The translations under genes and the position numbers were made by a program. Below, in pieces: positions 61,443-64,000 of a stretch of DNA of 64,000 nt. The stretch is from Micromonospora arborensis. GTDB lineage: Bacteria; Actinomycetota; Actinomycetes; Mycobacteriales; Micromonosporaceae. A model generated the notes under the pieces. The model had not been told where the DNA came from, ran no database searches, and saw nothing but the letters and a program-made list of their open reading frames with translations. Every line of letters starts with the position of its first letter. Positions within the stretch are counted from its first letter, which is position 1. The stretch is taken from contig NZ_PYBV01000005.1 of assembly GCF_003205615.1 (NCBI RefSeq), forward strand, positions 279,506 to 343,505. Reading direction: 5' to 3'.

Positions 61443-62093
61443 TCAGGCCGACTCGCGGCTCGGGCCGACCGCGGCACCCTTCGCGTCCGGCGGCGGGTAC
61501 GGCCGGTCGGCGAGCAGCCGCGCCAGGTGTGCGGTGTTGAGCGCCAGGGCCTTGGTGGTACGGCCGGTGGTGTCGGGTTTGGGTCCGGCGTCGCGGTAGT
61601 CCACCGTCCGCAGTGCCTCCCCGACCCAGTAGGTCGCCGCGGCGGCGGCGAGGGTGAACCCGACCTCGTTGAGTGCCTGCTGCACCTGGCCGATGGTGTG
61701 GTGCGCGCCGTCCTCGTTGCCGACGACGGCCACCCCGGCGACCTTGCCGTAGGTGCGGAGCCGGCCCTCGTCGTCGGTCTCGGAGAGTTCGGCGTCGAGA
61801 CGTTCGAGGACCATCTTGCAGACGCTGGACGGCTGACCGAGCCAGATCGGCGTGGCGATGATGAGCACCTGGGCTGCCATCAGCTTGGCGCGGATCGCTG
61901 GCCAGCCGTCGCCGTCGCCCTCGTCTGTGGACACCCCGAAACGCACGTCGTGATCGACGACCCGGATCATCTCGCCCTGCACGCCCTGCGCGGCCAACTC
62001 GGCGAGCACCTCCCCACCGAGCTGCTCGGCGCTCGATGGCGCCGGCGACGGCTTGAGGGTGCAGTTGAGGACGAGGGCGCGGATGTTCGCCAC
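61443..62093 (-). CDS. flavodoxin-like NAD(P)H-dependent FMN reductase
   Basis: A 216-residue flavodoxin-fold protein: RALVLNCTLKPSPAPSSAEQ is the FMN phosphate loop, IIATPIWLGQPSSVCKMVLE the isoalloxazine-binding region (PIWxGxPS), and VVGNEDGAHHTIGQVQQALN the third block. It probably reduces quinones or nitro/azo compounds. GTG start 6 bases after AAAGGAA; the upstream frame reaches a homopolymer C-run and is not conserved. Confidence 0.88.
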   Translation of the reverse strand: MANIRALVLNCTLKPSPAPSSAEQLGGEVLAELAAQGVQGEMIRVVDHDVRFGVSTDEGDGDGWPAIRAKLMAAQVLIIATPIWLGQPSSVCKMVLERLDAELSETDDEGRLRTYGKVAGVAVVGNEDGAHHTIGQVQQALNEVGFTLAAAAATYWVGEALRTVDYRDAGPKPDTTGRTTKALALNTAHLARLLADRPYPPPDAKGAAVGPSRESA

Positions 62094-62282
62094 GTCGAGT
62101 TCCTTTCGGCCGTCAGATGGGTTTCGTTCCCCATACCCGGCAGGCATACGTATATTCAATTCGCAAGTTGATACGACACCTTGAACGACTACCTGCGCGA
62201 CCTGAAGGAGACCCCCCCCCACGGGCAATCTCCCTGACTGACGATCGACCGCTGCGCTGACCGGGCGGCCTCGCGGCAGCGG

Positions 62283-62945
62283 TCAGCGCTCCAGCAGGCG
62301 GACGCTGTCGATCAGTTGCCGGGGGGCACGTGCGCCGCCGAGGCTCTTCGCCTGGTACATGGCGGCGTCGGCACGGCTGAGCGCGTCGGTGAGCTGGGCC
62401 GGGCCGGTCACCGGGGCGAGCCCGACGGAGGCGGTGACGCGGACGCTGCACCCGTTGAGCCGAATCGGCGCGGCGACGGTCTCGCTGAGGCGGCGGGTGG
62501 CGTGCTCGATCCAGCGCCTGTCGACGGTGGGGCTGGAGAGCAGCCCGGCGAACTCGTCGCCGCCGAGGCGGGCGACGAGGTTGTCTCCGGCGAAACCGGC
62601 GAGGCGGTCGGCCACGCTGATCAGCACCTGGTCGCCGGCGGCGTGCCCGTACCGGTCGTTGATCTGCTTGAAGTCGTCCAGGTCGAGCACGACGGCGATC
62701 AACGGCTCGCCGGCCGCGTCGGTGAGCAGGGTGGCGGCCAGGCGGTAGAAGGCGCGTCGATTGGGCAGACCGGTGAGCGGGTCGTGGCTCGCGGCGTGCC
62801 GCTCGGCCGCGAGCTCGGCTTGGAGGTGGTCGATCTCGGCCTCGGCGCGCACCGCGCGTCGGCGCAGTTGCCAGGAGGAGACCAGCGCGCCGGCGGCACA
62901 GAGGCCGGAGGCGACACTCATCGGATCCGGCACGAACCCCCCCAT
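62283..62945 (-). CDS. GGDEF diguanylate cyclase with one N-terminal membrane segment
   Basis: A 220-residue protein. A short hydrophobic segment (residues 9-24) and a helix (RRRAVRAEAEIDHLQAELAA) lead to a GGDEF domain at about 53-215: HDPLTGLPNRRAF, LDLDDFKQINDRYGHAAGDQ, ARLGGDEFAGLL. The signature is intact, so it can make cyclic di-GMP. No inhibitory RxxD site was noted at the usual place. Start ATG follows GAGGCG closely; a second in-frame ATG lies 24 bases downstream. Confidence 0.88.
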   Translation of the reverse strand: MGGFVPDPMSVASGLCAAGALVSSWQLRRRAVRAEAEIDHLQAELAAERHAASHDPLTGLPNRRAFYRLAATLLTDAAGEPLIAVVLDLDDFKQINDRYGHAAGDQVLISVADRLAGFAGDNLVARLGGDEFAGLLSSPTVDRRWIEHATRRLSETVAAPIRLNGCSVRVTASVGLAPVTGPAQLTDALSRADAAMYQAKSLGGARAPRQLIDSVRLLER

Positions 62946-63198
62946 CGCCTCGACCGCCTCCAGCCTCCGGTCGACGCGGCTCGCCGCGTCGGGCCACGTT
63001 TTGCCTGATGGTCACCCCTCTCGGGGTAACTCAACGTGAACGGATGGCCACCGATCATGTGCGTTATCATGCTCGCCGTCCGATGCAGATGCAATAGCAG
63101 ATGCACGTGCACGACGGTCCAATGTCGATACCGCACCCCCTCGCCGTCACCGCTCCTCCCACGGCCACCGGCGGGCTCGTGAGCAGAAAGACGCCCTC

Positions 63199-63438
63199 AT
63201 GCAACAGCCACCCAATGGCGTACCGATCCATCAGTTGCCCCCGCTGAGCTGGCAGAAGAGCCGCCGAAGCAACCCCAGCGGCAACTGCGTCGAACTCGCC
63301 GAACTGCCCGGGGGAGCGGGCATCGCGGTCCGCAACTCACGACATCCGGAGGGGCCGGCCCTGATCTACACAGTGGATGAGATCGCCGCCTTCGTGCTCG
63401 GCGCACGGGACGGCGACTTCGACCATCTGATCAACTAG
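63199..63438 (+). CDS. DUF397-domain protein
   Basis: A 79-residue DUF397 protein: SWQKSRRSNPSGNCVELAEL, then GIAVRNSRHPEGPALIYTVD and EIAAFVLGARDGDFD, are family landmarks. Such proteins are paired with XRE regulators in actinomycete developmental clusters of the WhiJ type and may act as their antagonists. The XRE gene begins 143 bases downstream. Confidence 0.9.
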   Translation: MQQPPNGVPIHQLPPLSWQKSRRSNPSGNCVELAELPGGAGIAVRNSRHPEGPALIYTVDEIAAFVLGARDGDFDHLIN

Positions 63439-63581
63439 GCGTTCGGTGGCGGAGGTCGTCCCGCCGACGAGACCGAATCGCCGGTCCGGAGGAGTTCAAC
63501 TCACTGTCGGTCCATGGCATGCTTACACGTCGGCCGGCCCGGGTGTCCGGGCACCGTGGGTCGGTATGCGGAGGTCCGCAC

Positions 63582-64000
63582 GTGACGATGGTTCCCGCCG
63601 AGGGCGGTCCGACAACCGGGCCGACCGTGCTGCGCATTCTGCTTGGCGCCCAGTTGCGCCGCCTGCGGGAGTCCAGCGGGGTGACCCGGGAGGGCGCCGG
63701 CTGGGAGATTCGCTCCTCCGAATCCAAGATCAGTCGGATGGAGCTGGGCCGGGTCGGCTTCAAGGAACGCGATGTTTCCGACCTGCTGACCCTCTACGGC
63801 GTCACCGAGGACCACGAGCGCGAGGCGCTGCTCAAGCTCGCGCGCGACGCCAACAGCCCCGGCTGGTGGCACCGCTACGGCGACGTGTTGCCGACCTGGT
63901 TCCAGTCGTACCTGGGGCTGGAGGCCGCGGCCGCGCTGATCCGCAGCTACGAGGTGCAGTTCGTGCCGGGCCTGTTGCAGACCCGGGAGTACGCCCGGTC
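63582..64000 (+). CDS. XRE-family regulator (WhiJ-like), cut by window edge
   Basis: The first 139 residues are visible. RILLGAQLRRLRESSGVTRE and SSESKISRMELGRVGFKERD form the helix-turn-helix. LPTWFQSYLGLEAAAALIRS and QFVPGLLQTREYAR begin the DUF5753 C-terminal domain that goes with DUF397 partners. The GTG has GGAGG 7 bases upstream; an in-frame ATG lies 6 bases later. The gene continues beyond the window. Confidence 0.9.
   Translation, partial: MTMVPAEGGPTTGPTVLRILLGAQLRRLRESSGVTREGAGWEIRSSESKISRMELGRVGFKERDVSDLLTLYGVTEDHEREALLKLARDANSPGWWHRYGDVLPTWFQSYLGLEAAAALIRSYEVQFVPGLLQTREYAR

Noticed and set aside
62212..62221. Run of ten C near a flavodoxin-like gene, considered as a phase-variable tract
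   Set aside because: It lies upstream of the chosen start and outside any supported coding frame, so slippage would not alter a protein; it could also be a sequencing artefact.
62946..63198. Repeated GCAGATGCA words near 63080-63105, considered as iterons
   Set aside because: Only two copies within 30 bases and no replication gene; no origin can be supported.

Overview
The window is very GC-rich. It has codon-biased, tightly packed operons with frequent GTG and a few TTG starts and many 4-base stop/start overlaps. It also carries actinobacterial hallmarks: a B12-riboswitch-controlled class I ribonucleotide reductase, a type VII secretion EccB protein, a DUF397/XRE pair, F420/flavin luciferase-like enzymes and mycothiol-type arsenic genes. 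This points to a filamentous actinomycete, most likely Micromonosporaceae (Micromonospora-like). That placement is inference from gene content and style, not a measured phylogeny. No rRNA, tRNA, CRISPR array, transposase or phage gene was seen.

Layout. 1-7.1 kb: secreted carbohydrate enzymes (partial NodB-type deacetylase; a 1,868-residue GH92 mannosidase with F5/8C and PKD modules). 7.3-9.1 kb: cobalamin riboswitch followed by cbtB-cbtA and a histidine-phosphatase-like gene lacking catalytic arginines. 9.3-15.6 kb: an L-fucose-type locus (lactonase, sugar ABC transporter, GntR/FCD regulator, fuconate dehydratase). 16.0-22.2 kb: NrdR-like box, second cobalamin riboswitch, nrdA-nrdB, a MerR-peroxiredoxin fusion without the peroxidatic cysteine, and an enolase. 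22.2-26.0 kb: divergent arsenic locus (arsR-acr3-arsC; ArsN-like acetyltransferase; flavoprotein). 26.0-27.6 kb: DksA-like protein, and a TetR regulator whose putative palindrome also precedes a DUF1330 gene.

27.6-31.0 kb holds the most unusual unit: a compact three-gene operon of an acyl-CoA-dehydrogenase-like flavoprotein, a PhnD-like binding protein with no signal peptide and no transporter, and a ferritin-like di-iron protein with an N-terminal TusA-like segment. A TetR C-terminal remnant lies next to it. 31.5-46.3 kb is a mosaic: a four-unit 28-residue repeat protein, a QorR/Qor2-type pair, kinase and AraC genes, a secreted S15 peptidase, a Tat-exported PHP phosphoesterase, a MarR gene divergent from a luciferase-hemerythrin fusion, and an ArsR-like/MFS pair. 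46.4-51.5 kb: acyl-CoA dehydrogenase, small membrane protein, spermidine-synthase-like protein, orphan EccB and a methyltransferase.

51.6-58.1 kb is a second sugar locus: binding protein and two permeases divergent from a dehydrogenase, a sugar isomerase and an (alpha/alpha)6 glycosidase, with no ATPase, so it probably borrows a shared MsiK-type ATPase. 58.2-64 kb: DUF2267 protein, cytoplasmic serpin, Nudix, PemK/MazF-like protein followed by 64-bp hairpin tandem repeats, flavodoxin-like reductase, diguanylate cyclase, DUF397 and a truncated XRE regulator.

Convergent gene ends repeatedly carry strong inverted repeats, some probably bidirectional terminators. Two are copies of one palindromic element (7.3 and 44.6 kb).
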